Below, one piece after another: positions 8,830 through 18,221 of a stretch of DNA of 61,819 nucleotides. The DNA comes from a bacterium (GTDB lineage Bacteria; SZUA-79; Acidulodesulfobacterales; Acidulodesulfobacteraceae). Under the pieces are notes generated by a model. The model was not told where the DNA came from and ran no database searches. It saw only the letters and a list, made by a program, of their open reading frames with translations. The stretch spans positions 1 through 61,819 of the forward strand of contig JAKAOK010000008.1 of assembly GCA_021812245.1 (NCBI GenBank), in the 5' to 3' direction. The stretch's first letter is position 1. Each line of letters begins with the position of its first letter. The position numbers were made by a program, and so were the translations under genes.

Positions 8830-9076
8830 ACTACCCTTCGTAAGTTATCGGAATAATTATTCAATTGGAACCGTTTTTCGTAATGTCCAAGTTATCCACA
8901 GGTTATTAACAGTTTTTATATGTCAAATAGCAATATTTTTTTACGTTAATGTCAGTATATATCTGCATTTCCGTAAAGTCAAGGGGTTTTGTTACAAAAA
9001 TGGATAACGGAAAGGCTTGGTAATACTGGATTCACTTGTAAGATATTAGAATTATTTGCATATTAAAAAAATGCTT
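8830..9076 (-). promoter_or_regulatory. Probable CRISPR leader
   Basis: 247 bp of AT-rich sequence between the last array repeat and the effector gene, with no coding frame. It sits at the array end that I infer to be the transcription start and the insertion site for new spacers. It contains a good minus-strand promoter (separate entry) and a perfect DnaA-box sequence TTATCCACA at 8892-8900; the latter may be chance. Confidence 0.6.
8954..8982 (-). promoter_or_regulatory. Candidate pre-crRNA promoter
   Basis: On the minus strand TTGACT (8977-8982) is followed after exactly 17 bp by TATACT (8954-8959), each one mismatch from the sigma-70 consensus. Transcription would start near 8947 and reach the first repeat after about 120 nt, a normal leader length. 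This is by eye only. Confidence 0.5.
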
Positions 9077-10483
9077 TTAAATTATTTTGAGTTCCTTTTT
9101 TATTTCTTCTTTAACATTAATTAAATCCGAAGGTTTTATAATACTGCAATTTAACATTTTTGCACGCTTTTTAAGATTTTCTTTTATTTCGCCCGGGTGG
9201 TCTTTATTGTCTATTATATTGTCGGATGCCGTGCTTGCAAGAAAACTTCTTGTCGTTAAACGTCCAAGGTCAGCCTGCAGGGCAGATATTTTATAAAGTA
9301 TATCGGTTTCGGTATCGTGCCCCTGATTTAGGGATTTACATTCAATCATATATAAGTTGTTATTGTATGTAAAAAGAACGTCAAATTCATTCTCGGCTTC
9401 CATGCCGGTCGAAAGATTCCTAACCCTGACGTTAATCCCTAAATCGTTAAATATCCCCTGTTCTTTTAACTCGTTTAGTTCGTTAAAGCAAAACCGCTCA
9501 AGCCATCCTCCTGTTAAAAAATCAAACTCGTGTTTTGCTATTTCGCCTTTTATACGAACGTTTAAATTTTTATTATCGTCCACAAAATGATGAACGGAAA
9601 CAGGTTCGGTTATTTCAACCGAGATATTAACTTTTAAATTTTTATTGTCGCTGGTTGTCGATGATACAGAGAAATGTTTCAAATAATTAAAATTAAATAA
9701 TTCTTTTATTAATTTTATGGTAGTTTCGTGGTTTTCGTCATTAAAAATACAATGGGTGTCAATATTATGCGGTTTATTGTGTTTGTTAAAAGGAATTTGC
9801 TGAACTTTTAATTCGTGAAACAAAGACGTTAAAAAATTTTCCAGACTTTCGTAATTGCGCATTATAAATTTCGAGATTTCTATTGTATGTTGCGCAAACC
9901 GGACGGGTTCGTAAGAATCGTTAAATCCATTATTAAAAATACTGTCGTCTTTAGATACTATCCCTATGCCGTTTGATTCGAAATACTGCGCTATATTCAA
10001 TCTTCTTTTTATATCTACAAACGGCTCGCAATCGTAAGAGCCGTAGCAGTTTTTGCTTAAATCTACTATTTTATTTGTGTTAATCGGAATATATGCTATC
10101 GTATGTTTTTTAGCAGGCAGATTTTTGGTTAATTTTACGGCATTGTATAAGCCTAAAGACATAATCTTGGTTCCGCCGGTAATGTTTGCGATAATTTCGT
10201 CAAACTTTTCGCCATACCGGCTATTAAAATCCGCAAACCAGTTTTCTAATTTTCCTTCTACATCTGCAGGAGATTCAGGATTAACGTTAACAGTCCATAA
10301 ATTTCCTTTTTCTTCGGAAAAGTCGAAATCATCGGATATTCTCTTTAAGCCGCTAAGTATGAAATTTATCTTAGCGCCCACTTTATCGGTCGAAACCATA
10401 AGAAGGGCATCCGGCTTATAATGTTCTATGCATAATACGTTTGGAATAGTCTGATCGCTGATTAAGGAAATTAGAAGGTTCAT
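9077..10483 (-). CDS. card1: CARF-domain nuclease of the Card1/Can2 type (type III ancillary effector)
   Basis: 468 residues. The N-terminal half is a CARF (Rossmann) ligand-binding domain with the signature ITGGTK at 101-106. The C-terminal half is a DUF1887-type PD-(D/E)xK nuclease: GGWLE at 325-329, NEFDVLF at 365-371 with D368, and ECKS at 381-384. Card1/Can2 proteins are switched on by cyclic tetra-adenylate made by Cas10 and then cut single-stranded nucleic acid or nick DNA. It occupies the last position of the csm operon where csm6 usually sits, 16 bp after csm5. The HEPN motif RxxxxH of Csm6 is not present. Ligand size and substrate preference cannot be read from sequence. Confidence 0.85.
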   Translation of the reverse strand: MNLLISLISDQTIPNVLCIEHYKPDALLMVSTDKVGAKINFILSGLKRISDDFDFSEEKGNLWTVNVNPESPADVEGKLENWFADFNSRYGEKFDEIIANITGGTKIMSLGLYNAVKLTKNLPAKKHTIAYIPINTNKIVDLSKNCYGSYDCEPFVDIKRRLNIAQYFESNGIGIVSKDDSIFNNGFNDSYEPVRFAQHTIEISKFIMRNYESLENFLTSLFHELKVQQIPFNKHNKPHNIDTHCIFNDENHETTIKLIKELFNFNYLKHFSVSSTTSDNKNLKVNISVEITEPVSVHHFVDDNKNLNVRIKGEIAKHEFDFLTGGWLERFCFNELNELKEQGIFNDLGINVRVRNLSTGMEAENEFDVLFTYNNNLYMIECKSLNQGHDTETDILYKISALQADLGRLTTRSFLASTASDNIIDNKDHPGEIKENLKKRAKMLNCSIIKPSDLINVKEEIKKELKII

Positions 10484-10499
10484 AAATTAACTAAGCATT

Positions 10500-11600
10500 C
10501 TATTTTATTTGGGTCATAGAAAATTTTGCCCAACCCAGAGGCATTTTATTATTTTCATTTAACCAAATAGTAGTTTGTCTATCCGATTCATCATAACTTG
10601 AACGATTTTTAATTCTAATTTTTCTATACCCTTCCATTGTTACTTCGAAAGCGCCGGAATGATTGCCTATTTTCATTAAAAATACATTATTATTTATTTT
10701 TGTTTCATTTTTAACGGTTTCAAATACTTTTATTATTTTATCGTTAAAAACATTGGGGAAAGTGTTTAATTCAAATTTATAACTGCTTTCTCCATAATGA
10801 TAATTCATAGCATCTCTTATGAGATTAAAATTTATATCGTCACTTCTTGATCCATCGTTTATTATCGTAATTTCGCCTATAAATTTTTTTTCTCTTAAAG
10901 ATAGTTCCATAAAGACAGGAATACCTTTTCCTTCAGATAAATCTTTTCCTGATTTTATATTTATTACCCTATCTATAAATGAATATCTCTTTTCGTTAGA
11001 TTCAGGAATAAAATCGGATATTTTAACCAACCTGAAAGGATCGTCAGAATTATCTTTTTCTTTTATATTTAAGATGCTTTTTTCTATTTCTATTGCTTTT
11101 GAATTACTATTGAGGCCTAATGCTTTCTTTTCGTTTTTAATTTTATAGTTTAAAACAGCGGTTCTAATGGAACCTTTTATGGAACTGCCCGGAATATATA
11201 TATTATTTTTAAAAGTATCATGAATAAACGACCTTATTTCAAGTCTGTTGGTATCATTTTTTTTAACCTCTATGGATATATTTTTGTCATATGTCTCAAA
11301 AACAATTTTTGAAACCGGCATTTTCCAGTCGATCATTTCTTCATCGAAATTATCGAAAATATATTTATTGATTTGCATAAAATTTGTATTATCGCAAACC
11401 TTTAAAAATTCGTCGTATTTATCTTTGCTTATAATATAATCTATAAATTTTCCTCTTCGTATCGAATAAAAGTAATTTTGGTCGTCTGCGCCTTTCTTTT
11501 TAATTACGTAATCGACTGGAACATAATCCTCTCCCGTTCCTATATGTATAGGAGTAACGGTCGTTAATTCCGCTCTATAAGTCTCTATTATTTTTCGCAT
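10500..11600 (-). CDS. csm5: Csm5, RAMP subunit capping the type III-A complex
   Basis: 366 residues, typical for Csm5. The N terminus (LTTVTPIHIGTGEDYVP, from residue 12) and the glycine-rich RAMP loop PGSSIKG at 137-143 are characteristic. The late block 'MKIGNHSGAFEVT' is the Csm5 C-terminal signature. Csm5 binds the 3' side of the crRNA backbone and helps crRNA trimming. The gene lies between csm4 (23-bp gap) and the Card1-type gene. No strong Shine-Dalgarno is visible, so translation may depend on the operon. A frameshifted relic of a related csm5 lies at 18572-18882. Confidence 0.9.
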   Translation of the reverse strand: MRKIIETYRAELTTVTPIHIGTGEDYVPVDYVIKKKGADDQNYFYSIRRGKFIDYIISKDKYDEFLKVCDNTNFMQINKYIFDNFDEEMIDWKMPVSKIVFETYDKNISIEVKKNDTNRLEIRSFIHDTFKNNIYIPGSSIKGSIRTAVLNYKIKNEKKALGLNSNSKAIEIEKSILNIKEKDNSDDPFRLVKISDFIPESNEKRYSFIDRVINIKSGKDLSEGKGIPVFMELSLREKKFIGEITIINDGSRSDDINFNLIRDAMNYHYGESSYKFELNTFPNVFNDKIIKVFETVKNETKINNNVFLMKIGNHSGAFEVTMEGYRKIRIKNRSSYDESDRQTTIWLNENNKMPLGWAKFSMTQIK

Positions 11601-11623
11601 ATCTAAAGAAATTGAATTTTAAT

Positions 11624-12574
11624 TTAAATTTTTATAAAAAACGGCATCAAAAAAGTCCCCTGCACGTGATTTTCGCCGTGTCTCGATAAATTATTCAAAA
11701 CCGTCCCGTAAATTTCTTTTACTCTGTTTGAATCGTTTATTAAAAAAGTAGAACCTGGTTTATAAGCAATAAATGGATTTTTAAAATAATCGGCGTTTGA
11801 AAGAAAGCCTCCGTGCTTTGGAAATTTAGTGGTTATTTTGCCGTAATTCAATTTACAGTCGCATTCATCTTTATACGTAGCGGGTATCCCATGCGATAAA
11901 CTCATAAATGCGTTAGCGCCTTCAAAATATTTTAATTCCTCCGGTTCATCTGTTATAGATAAATTTCCGTTGTCTATTTTAAACCTTCCTTTGCCCGTAG
12001 AAGCGTCTTTTCCAAAACCGAGCGTGCCCATTTGATTTATTATATTTAAGAGTTCGTCCTTAGCAACAATGTCTTCATTATACTTCATATAAATTGCGAT
12101 ATTAACATCGTCATTAAAATAAGTCTCTTCCGAATTATAAAGTTGACCTTCAGAAGCAGTACCGCTAATTCTGTTTATAGAATTTTTTAAAATATTAACG
12201 GTATTTGAGAATTCTTCTTTTTTTATTTTTGAATTACGGCAAAATTCAAATATAGATTTATCGTTTAAATTTTTCCGGTTTTTAATTAAAAATTCCGCAT
12301 TCACAAATTCGGTCTTTTTATATTCTTTCGCATTCTTGAGTTCGCCGTCTTCAAAACTGTAAGGCTTAATTAACGGTCTTGGCAGTAAATCATTAATAAA
12401 GCCGTCCGAAAAAGCTATAAAATAATCTTTATTTATATTTTCGATTCTTTCCTCTAATTTATTAAAACCGTGAAGATAACCATACATCCAGCAAAATTGA
12501 CCGAACAAAGTATCGCTGTGAAATTTAGTTTTAAAAGACGATAAAGGTTTGATATAAATTTTTAATGATTTCAT
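11624..12574 (-). CDS. csm4: Csm4, RAMP subunit binding the crRNA 5' handle
   Basis: 316 residues. The N-terminal block 'FHSDTLFGQFCWMYG' (SDTLFG) is the standard Csm4 opening. A glycine-rich RAMP segment 'GTLGFGKDASTGKGRF' and a C-terminal 'NHVQGTFLMPFF' close the protein. Csm4 sits at the base of the complex next to Cas10 and holds the 8-nt repeat-derived handle. It follows csm3 with a 13-bp gap in the same direction. I see no frameshift or missing block. Confidence 0.9.
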   Translation of the reverse strand: MKSLKIYIKPLSSFKTKFHSDTLFGQFCWMYGYLHGFNKLEERIENINKDYFIAFSDGFINDLLPRPLIKPYSFEDGELKNAKEYKKTEFVNAEFLIKNRKNLNDKSIFEFCRNSKIKKEEFSNTVNILKNSINRISGTASEGQLYNSEETYFNDDVNIAIYMKYNEDIVAKDELLNIINQMGTLGFGKDASTGKGRFKIDNGNLSITDEPEELKYFEGANAFMSLSHGIPATYKDECDCKLNYGKITTKFPKHGGFLSNADYFKNPFIAYKPGSTFLINDSNRVKEIYGTVLNNLSRHGENHVQGTFLMPFFIKI

Positions 12575-12587
12575 TTAAAAATAAAAG

Positions 12588-13289
12588 TTAATTAATGCTT
12601 ATTTTTTTTAAATCGATTTCTTCGGTTTTATCCTTTTTAATATCGATAAATTCTATTTTCCCGTATCCTCTTGACCCGCTGCCTCCTAATGAATCCAATT
12701 CAAGCATTCTCATCCCTTTTAACAAAAGCTGAAAATTTTCTTCGTCTATTTTTCCGTTATCCCCGTTGCTTTCCATATCGAATATTTTATATGCCAGAGA
12801 AAAGTCGAATCTAGCGCCGCCGACTATCCTCTCCATTCTTCGCGGACCTGCTCCACTTGCCGTTCCCTTAACTCTATCTATCGAGACTTCCGTTTTTATC
12901 TCAAATAATTTATCCATATTTTCTTTTATCGCCCATTTTTCTACATATTCGGAATTTAAATGGCAATCGTTAAAAGTAACTCTCGTGGGACCGCCTTTAT
13001 AGCCTTCTTTATTTTTACCGTTTCCAAAGATTCTTGCTATGCTGTCTATGGAATCCCCCGTAGAATAAGGTCCTCCATCTGTTCCGACTTTCCCTTCTTT
13101 CCATTCTATTAACGACCTAATTTTCCCTTTTAAAGATGAACCTGGTATATAAGGCATTCCGTCAATAGGATTTTTGATAACGGGCTGGTCGGTTCCTCCT
13201 ATTTTTATTTCGTCGCTTCCGCTTCCTATATGTAAACCCGATTTTAATTCAATAATTCCTTCAAGCCATATTATTTTAATTAGTTTCAT
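12588..13289 (-). CDS. csm3: Csm3, backbone RAMP and target-RNA endonuclease
   Basis: 233 residues. The start is supported by AAGGAGC upstream of the ATG. The N-terminal signature 'GLHIGSGSDEIKIGG' is followed by TDQPVIKNP, in which D34 aligns with the catalytic Asp (D33 of Streptococcus Csm3) that cuts target RNA every 6 nt. The RAMP loop PYIPGSSLKGKIRSL and the C-terminal GGSGSRGYGK glycine motif are intact. Several Csm3 copies form the filament along the crRNA. Conservation of the Asp predicts an RNA-cleaving complex. Confidence 0.93.
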   Translation of the reverse strand: MKLIKIIWLEGIIELKSGLHIGSGSDEIKIGGTDQPVIKNPIDGMPYIPGSSLKGKIRSLIEWKEGKVGTDGGPYSTGDSIDSIARIFGNGKNKEGYKGGPTRVTFNDCHLNSEYVEKWAIKENMDKLFEIKTEVSIDRVKGTASGAGPRRMERIVGGARFDFSLAYKIFDMESNGDNGKIDEENFQLLLKGMRMLELDSLGGSGSRGYGKIEFIDIKKDKTEEIDLKKISIN

Positions 13290-13331
13290 TTTTTTGCTCC
13301 TTCTTTAAAATATTCAAAATATAGAAATATA

Positions 13332-13808
13332 TTAATTATTATGATGTTCTTTATAATATGTTGCATAACCTACTACAGCTTCAAAAAAACTGCATATAAT
13401 TTTAAAATCCTTTAATGTATTTACTTCATCTATACATTTTAGTAAAAAATTTTCAAAATAATTACCTATATTTTTTCTTCCCTTTGAATATTTTGCTCTA
13501 GCTTTAATCATTTTAATATATGGAAGCTGTCTGCGAAAACTTTCTTCTGAATTATTTATTTTTTCATTAATGACTAAAAACTGGTTATAAAATATTCTTA
13601 TCTGATTTATTTTAGTAGCGCCTTCGTCTATTATCCGTTTAGCGGCATTTTCGGCCTGCGTGTCAAATAAATCAATTTTTATTTTATTTTTATCGTTTCC
13701 TTCATAAAGTTCTATATTCACATTAGCCGGAGGATTCTGACCGTGGTTTAAATTGCTTTTGCCTCCCCCTCCTTGATAATTACCTTTAGGTCCCTGAAAA
13801 TTTCCCAT
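13332..13808 (-). CDS. csm2: Csm2, small subunit of the type III-A complex
   Basis: About 158 residues. I start at the ATG at 13808, which lies 7 bp after GGAGGG, rather than at a TTG one codon-pair earlier. The first ~30 residues are a Gly/Asn/Gln-rich flexible tail, unusual for Csm2. The remainder is the helical Csm2 fold with 'KINQIRIFYNQFL' and 'KARAKYSKGR' helices that line the target RNA. The Shine-Dalgarno overlaps the last codons of csm1, so the two genes are translationally linked. Confidence 0.85.
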   Translation of the reverse strand: MGNFQGPKGNYQGGGGKSNLNHGQNPPANVNIELYEGNDKNKIKIDLFDTQAENAAKRIIDEGATKINQIRIFYNQFLVINEKINNSEESFRRQLPYIKMIKARAKYSKGRKNIGNYFENFLLKCIDEVNTLKDFKIICSFFEAVVGYATYYKEHHNN

Positions 13809-13810
13809 AA

Positions 13811-16438
13811 TCAATCCCTCCTTTCATAAATTGCATAACTTATCGGTATTATTAATTTATCTCCAAATTTTTCTATATATTCGGGTATCGAATTTAATTT
13901 TTCCGCCAAAGTCTTATTGTCTTTATAATTTCTGTGGGTTGTATATCTAAAAAGCGCTCTCCATTTAGCATTCTCGTAGAGTGTATTCAAATTAACTCCG
14001 CCGCCTCTTTTGCATACTTCTATTTTATCGTTCATTTCTACGAATTTAAGAATCCTGTAGATATAAGCGATAGATACTTTCCCGCTATTATTTTCAAGCA
14101 AATCGCCAAAATATTCTTCGAGCGCAAATGTCTTATAGAATTCGTACCACTTCAGAGTTTTGCCGAAAACCGCAACGGCATTTTTATCGGTAATTTTTTT
14201 CGCTTTTTCTATCTCTTCTTCTGCTTCATCCGCAAGCTGATAAACCGGAACGCTTGAACTTGCAAGAGAAATACCAATTGAAATATGAACTTTTTCGTTG
14301 TAGCCGGCAAGTTCTCCAATTTTCTCCGATATTAATTTCGATAGCCTGATAATCTGATTCCAAGGTCCCACTAAAAATAAATCGTCGCCTCCCGCAAATA
14401 TGGTATATATAGAACTAAACTCGTTTGATAAAAATTGATAAGGCAGCCAGACTCCAAAAAAATAATCAAACATCCTGGATAACATAGACAACCGAGACAC
14501 CGTATAAATATCTTCGCACTTTCCAGATTCGTTCAATTTTTTGAACCCGTTTATAAAAATTTCTCCCGCATTGTCTATATCGCCTTTTAAAACTGCAAAG
14601 TGATGAACGCCGACCGATTTTTCTTTTCCGTCTTCTTTAATTATTTTCCTTCCGTCTCTTGAAATATAGTTAAATAGTTTAATTGCATCGGGATTTATAT
14701 CGTCTTTTTTATTTTTTTCGGATATATCGTCGTATCTTAAATTATTAGCGTCGCCGTCTTTAAATACTGGAACATAAGCTTTATATGGTTTTTTGGCATA
14801 ACCGTAAAATTCTAAAGGATTCCTCTTTTCGTCATATATGCCTCTTATATCGTAAATTACGTCGCTTTTATTAATTTTTTTATTTAACGTTGAACCGTTT
14901 AATGCCGCAAAATCCATAAAATCATATTTTTCTTTATTGTTGCCGGATGATGCCGTTTTATCGTTCTCCATAGACCTTATGAACGAGTCGGTTTTTAATA
15001 TTATAAAATCGTTTTTTACGAGATATTCACCGTTTTCTATAGCTGTTTCGTCAAAGCGGCATAATCCTATTATATCCCCGCCGATATTTTTTGTTTTCTC
15101 TATGGGTCTTATGCCGCAAATTTCACAGACTCCGCCTGCTTTAGAAACATCATCGAGATATGTTTGAAACACGTATTTTGTTTTTTTAATTTCCGGTTTT
15201 AGTTTTTGAACTTCCAATGATTCGGCAATCTGCTTCATTTTGCCGGAAAAGGTTTCCATTTTAAAATCATTTCCGCAAAAAGGAAGGGATGTAATATTAA
15301 AGATGGTTTGCGAATAAGTAGCATCGTAAAGAAAATTATGGTTAATATTGTCCTTAACGCTTTTTATAATATCAGCAATATCTTTCGTATTCGGCAATAG
15401 TAATACAAATTTTCCGCCGGCGTTTATTAAAATACAGGCATTATTAACTCCCGCTTTAGAACATATATACGAGGCTGTAAGTTCTGTAAAAGCCGATACG
15501 AATAAGGACTTCGCCCTTAATATTTTAGCGGCGAATTTATTTGACTCGCCGTATCTATCGAAAACAAATTTTTGAATTCCCGAAAAATCGCCCTGAACCA
15601 TAAGATATTTATGTTCTTCCCTATTTTGAATACTGCTATTATCAAAATTTTCGGATTCTTTCTGAAACATATAAAGCGCGGTTGCTATGGCGGAAGTTAC
15701 TTTAGAATGGTCAATAAGTGAAATATCGGCTATCGTATGGTAGCTGGATGAAGGGACGAATGAAGTATATCTTTCTAAAACATAAAGCAAACTCTGATAA
15801 AAATTATTGAAATTTTCGGCAGATAAAGTAAAATCTATTTTCTGAAAATCGGATTGAAATTTATTCCATAATTTCAAATATTTTTCAGACGGTTTTATAT
15901 CGTCGTGATTATTTAAATTCAAATCTTTTAAAGGCTTTGGGAATATATTTTCCGGAATTAGTTCGTCTATTTCGTAAAAAGCCTCGTCAAGTTTTACGTC
16001 GGTAACGCTTTTCCCAAGATAAAGCCTTGAAAAAGGTGAGAGAAGCCTTGCTTTATCGTATCTTTCCTGCTGCTTATGCTCTTCTCCTGTCAAATTACTA
16101 TAATTATTATATTCATCGTATGACGTTCTATCAAACCCGCTTGCAAGCCGGTCTGCTTCAGTTATTATCCATTCATAAGGTGATGACGGTTTATGATGAT
16201 ATGCCGAAATATTTAAAATATTTTGGTCGTCACCATCTTTAATATTATTAAATATTGCAAATTTTTTTTCGAAATCGTCAAAAAATTGGGCCGTGTATGC
16301 CGAGTGAATGTGGGATTTGCCTTCGTCTGGACAGTATGCGTAATTATTTTTATCTTTTAATTCAAGTCCTGTCCTTTGGTAGAATTTTCCAATATCGTGA
16401 AGCAAACCGGCAATAGAGATTTTATTAACAAATTCCAT
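13811..16438 (-). CDS. csm1: Csm1/Cas10, signature subunit with HD nuclease and cyclic oligoadenylate synthase
   Basis: 875 residues, full length. The HD nuclease motif is at the N terminus (LLHDIGKF, H14-D15). The first palm contains 'KGDIDNAGEIF', a zinc-ribbon Cys pair (CEIC) sits before it, and the second palm has an intact GGDD at about residues 683-686. The helical C-terminal domain is present. Intact HD predicts target-activated ssDNA cleavage, and intact GGDD predicts cyclic oligoadenylate synthesis, which matches the CARF nuclease four genes downstream. It is the first gene of the operon, with its promoter in the 16439-16686 gap. 'HISIGIS' after the second palm is typical of Csm1. 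Confidence 0.95.
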   Translation of the reverse strand: MEFVNKISIAGLLHDIGKFYQRTGLELKDKNNYAYCPDEGKSHIHSAYTAQFFDDFEKKFAIFNNIKDGDDQNILNISAYHHKPSSPYEWIITEADRLASGFDRTSYDEYNNYSNLTGEEHKQQERYDKARLLSPFSRLYLGKSVTDVKLDEAFYEIDELIPENIFPKPLKDLNLNNHDDIKPSEKYLKLWNKFQSDFQKIDFTLSAENFNNFYQSLLYVLERYTSFVPSSSYHTIADISLIDHSKVTSAIATALYMFQKESENFDNSSIQNREEHKYLMVQGDFSGIQKFVFDRYGESNKFAAKILRAKSLFVSAFTELTASYICSKAGVNNACILINAGGKFVLLLPNTKDIADIIKSVKDNINHNFLYDATYSQTIFNITSLPFCGNDFKMETFSGKMKQIAESLEVQKLKPEIKKTKYVFQTYLDDVSKAGGVCEICGIRPIEKTKNIGGDIIGLCRFDETAIENGEYLVKNDFIILKTDSFIRSMENDKTASSGNNKEKYDFMDFAALNGSTLNKKINKSDVIYDIRGIYDEKRNPLEFYGYAKKPYKAYVPVFKDGDANNLRYDDISEKNKKDDINPDAIKLFNYISRDGRKIIKEDGKEKSVGVHHFAVLKGDIDNAGEIFINGFKKLNESGKCEDIYTVSRLSMLSRMFDYFFGVWLPYQFLSNEFSSIYTIFAGGDDLFLVGPWNQIIRLSKLISEKIGELAGYNEKVHISIGISLASSSVPVYQLADEAEEEIEKAKKITDKNAVAVFGKTLKWYEFYKTFALEEYFGDLLENNSGKVSIAYIYRILKFVEMNDKIEVCKRGGGVNLNTLYENAKWRALFRYTTHRNYKDNKTLAEKLNSIPEYIEKFGDKLIIPISYAIYERRD

Positions 16439-16686
16439 ATTATGTATTACGCAATATTATTTATTAGACATATATTTCAAATTTAATAAATATTTAGATT
16501 ATAGTCAACAAAAAATCAAATTATACGATATTAAAATTAATAATAAACCATAATTATTTTTATCATATACCTAAATTATATACAATACTAAAAAACAATA
16601 TTGTTTTTATATTTCTTGTTTAATTTTATTGTAAAATTAAAAATAAGTTTTTATATTTATAATTATTATTTATAGGGAGTGAATTT
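16439..16686. promoter_or_regulatory. Divergent promoter region between csm1 and the DUF3137 gene
   Basis: 248 bp, extremely AT-rich and non-coding. It must hold the csm operon promoter on the minus strand. TATAAT occurs there at 16498-16503, but without a good -35 at 17 bp; TTGACT at 16503-16508 overlaps it. On the plus side only the ribosome-binding site AGGGAG before 16687 is clear. Confidence 0.35.
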
Positions 16687-17604
16687 ATGAATATTAACAA
16701 TTTCGACGAATTTTTCCACGAAAAGATTTCACCTTTTCTGGAAAAAGTTGAAGAAAAACGGGAAAAGGCCGCGACCGGCCTTTATATTATCATCGCCGTA
16801 TTAATCGTAATAGGCTTAATAATTTTCGCAGGCACGGGCTTTAGCATGTTTACGGGGATATTTATTTTTATAATTTCCATAGTAGTCTATGTCGCGGTAT
16901 ATAATATTATTACCCGCAAATATTTGAGCTCTTTTTCCTCCGATATTTTAAACAAATTAATCAAATTTATAGACGAAAGCCTCTCTTACTCCCGCAGCGA
17001 CCATATAACAAAGCAAGAGTACGCCCAGAGCAAGCTATACTCCACCTATTACGACGGCTTTTCCGGTTCCGACCTGGTATATGGAAAAATGGGCAAAACC
17101 TCTATAAAGTTCTCTCATCTTTATGTTTACGAAGAAACGGAAGATGAGGATTCCAACGGACACAAAACGACCCATAGAACAACGATATTTAAAGGCATAA
17201 TGTTTATCGCCGACTTTAATAAGAGCTTTAACGGGGAGGTTTTTGTCCTGCCGCACAGGTTCAAGCTTTTCAAATCCTCTAAAAGCGTAACGCTTGAAGA
17301 CCCCGATTTTCATAAATATTTCGACGTTTACGGTTCCGACCAGATAATGAGCAGATATGTTCTCTCGACCAGCCTCGTCAAAAGAATACTTGATTACAGG
17401 GAAAATATCGGCAAGGACATAAGAATATCTCTGATAGACTCAACGCTGTATGTCGGAATACCCGGATATGACGGATTGAAAATCCCCGTTTTTTCGACTA
17501 TACTGGATAAAAATTTATATAAAAACTACTTATACAAGCTTAACGTCGGTCCTCAAATAGTAAATGAGCTGAATTTGAATACCAGGATATGGACCAGAAA
17601 TTGA
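16687..17604 (+). CDS. DUF3137 family membrane protein
   Basis: 305 residues, started at the ATG after TAGGGAGTG. Two hydrophobic segments at about 30-50 and 55-75 anchor the protein, followed by a soluble domain of the DUF3137 type ('YYDGFSGSDLVYGKMGKT', 'TIFKGIMFIADFNK', 'VFVLPHRF'). Members are poorly characterised but are regularly encoded next to LemA, as here (47 bp before the lemA-like gene), so they probably work together at the inner membrane. The gene has no visible connection to the CRISPR operon, which runs away from it. Confidence 0.82.
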   Translation: MNINNFDEFFHEKISPFLEKVEEKREKAATGLYIIIAVLIVIGLIIFAGTGFSMFTGIFIFIISIVVYVAVYNIITRKYLSSFSSDILNKLIKFIDESLSYSRSDHITKQEYAQSKLYSTYYDGFSGSDLVYGKMGKTSIKFSHLYVYEETEDEDSNGHKTTHRTTIFKGIMFIADFNKSFNGEVFVLPHRFKLFKSSKSVTLEDPDFHKYFDVYGSDQIMSRYVLSTSLVKRILDYRENIGKDIRISLIDSTLYVGIPGYDGLKIPVFSTILDKNLYKNYLYKLNVGPQIVNELNLNTRIWTRN

Positions 17605-17651
17605 AGGATAAATAATTTATAAATAAGATTAAAATTTACAGGAGGTATTTT

Positions 17652-18221
17652 ATGATTTACGTTCTAACCGCCGTTATAATAATCGGTCTGGTTTATTTTA
17701 TATCACTTTACAATATGCTTGTTTCAAGGCGCAACGGCATTACTTACGCGAGTGCTTCCATAAACGCCCTACTTAAAAAGAGGTTCGATTTAATCCCTAA
17801 CCTTGTTTCTTCGGTCAAAGAATACATGAGTTATGAAAAGGGCGTATTAAATCAGTTAACAGAACTTAGAACGCAGTTTAAAAACACGGATTTCGGCAAG
17901 TTAAACGCGGGAGAAGCGGATAAGCTCGATAAAATGTCTGCCGGGCTGTTGAAGTCGATATTCGTCTCGATGGAGAACTATCCCGACCTGAAGGCATCTG
18001 AAAATGTCCTGCAGCTTCAAGCGGCGCTTAACGAAGTCGAAGAGCAGTTATCTGCCGCCAGAAGGGCTTTCAACGCCTCGGTTATGGAATATAATAATAT
18101 GGTAATTCAGTTCCCTTCAAATATAATAGCAGGGATGTTTAATTTTACTTTCAGAGAATCTTTTACCGTTTCCGAAGAGGAGGCTAAACCCGTTAACGTG
18201 GGCAACCTTTTTAAACAGTAA
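17652..18221 (+). CDS. lemA: LemA family protein
   Basis: 189 residues with a strong ribosome-binding site (CAGGAGGTATTTT before ATG). An N-terminal transmembrane helix (residues ~2-20) is followed by the LemA coiled helical domain: 'LLKKRFDLIPNLVSSVKEY' and 'AARRAFNASVMEYNNMVIQFPSNIIAGMF' are family hallmarks (only parts quoted here are contiguous). LemA is a membrane protein of uncertain role, linked in other bacteria to envelope stress or signalling. It follows the DUF3137 gene and probably shares its transcript. Confidence 0.9.
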   Translation: MIYVLTAVIIIGLVYFISLYNMLVSRRNGITYASASINALLKKRFDLIPNLVSSVKEYMSYEKGVLNQLTELRTQFKNTDFGKLNAGEADKLDKMSAGLLKSIFVSMENYPDLKASENVLQLQAALNEVEEQLSAARRAFNASVMEYNNMVIQFPSNIIAGMFNFTFRESFTVSEEEAKPVNVGNLFKQ

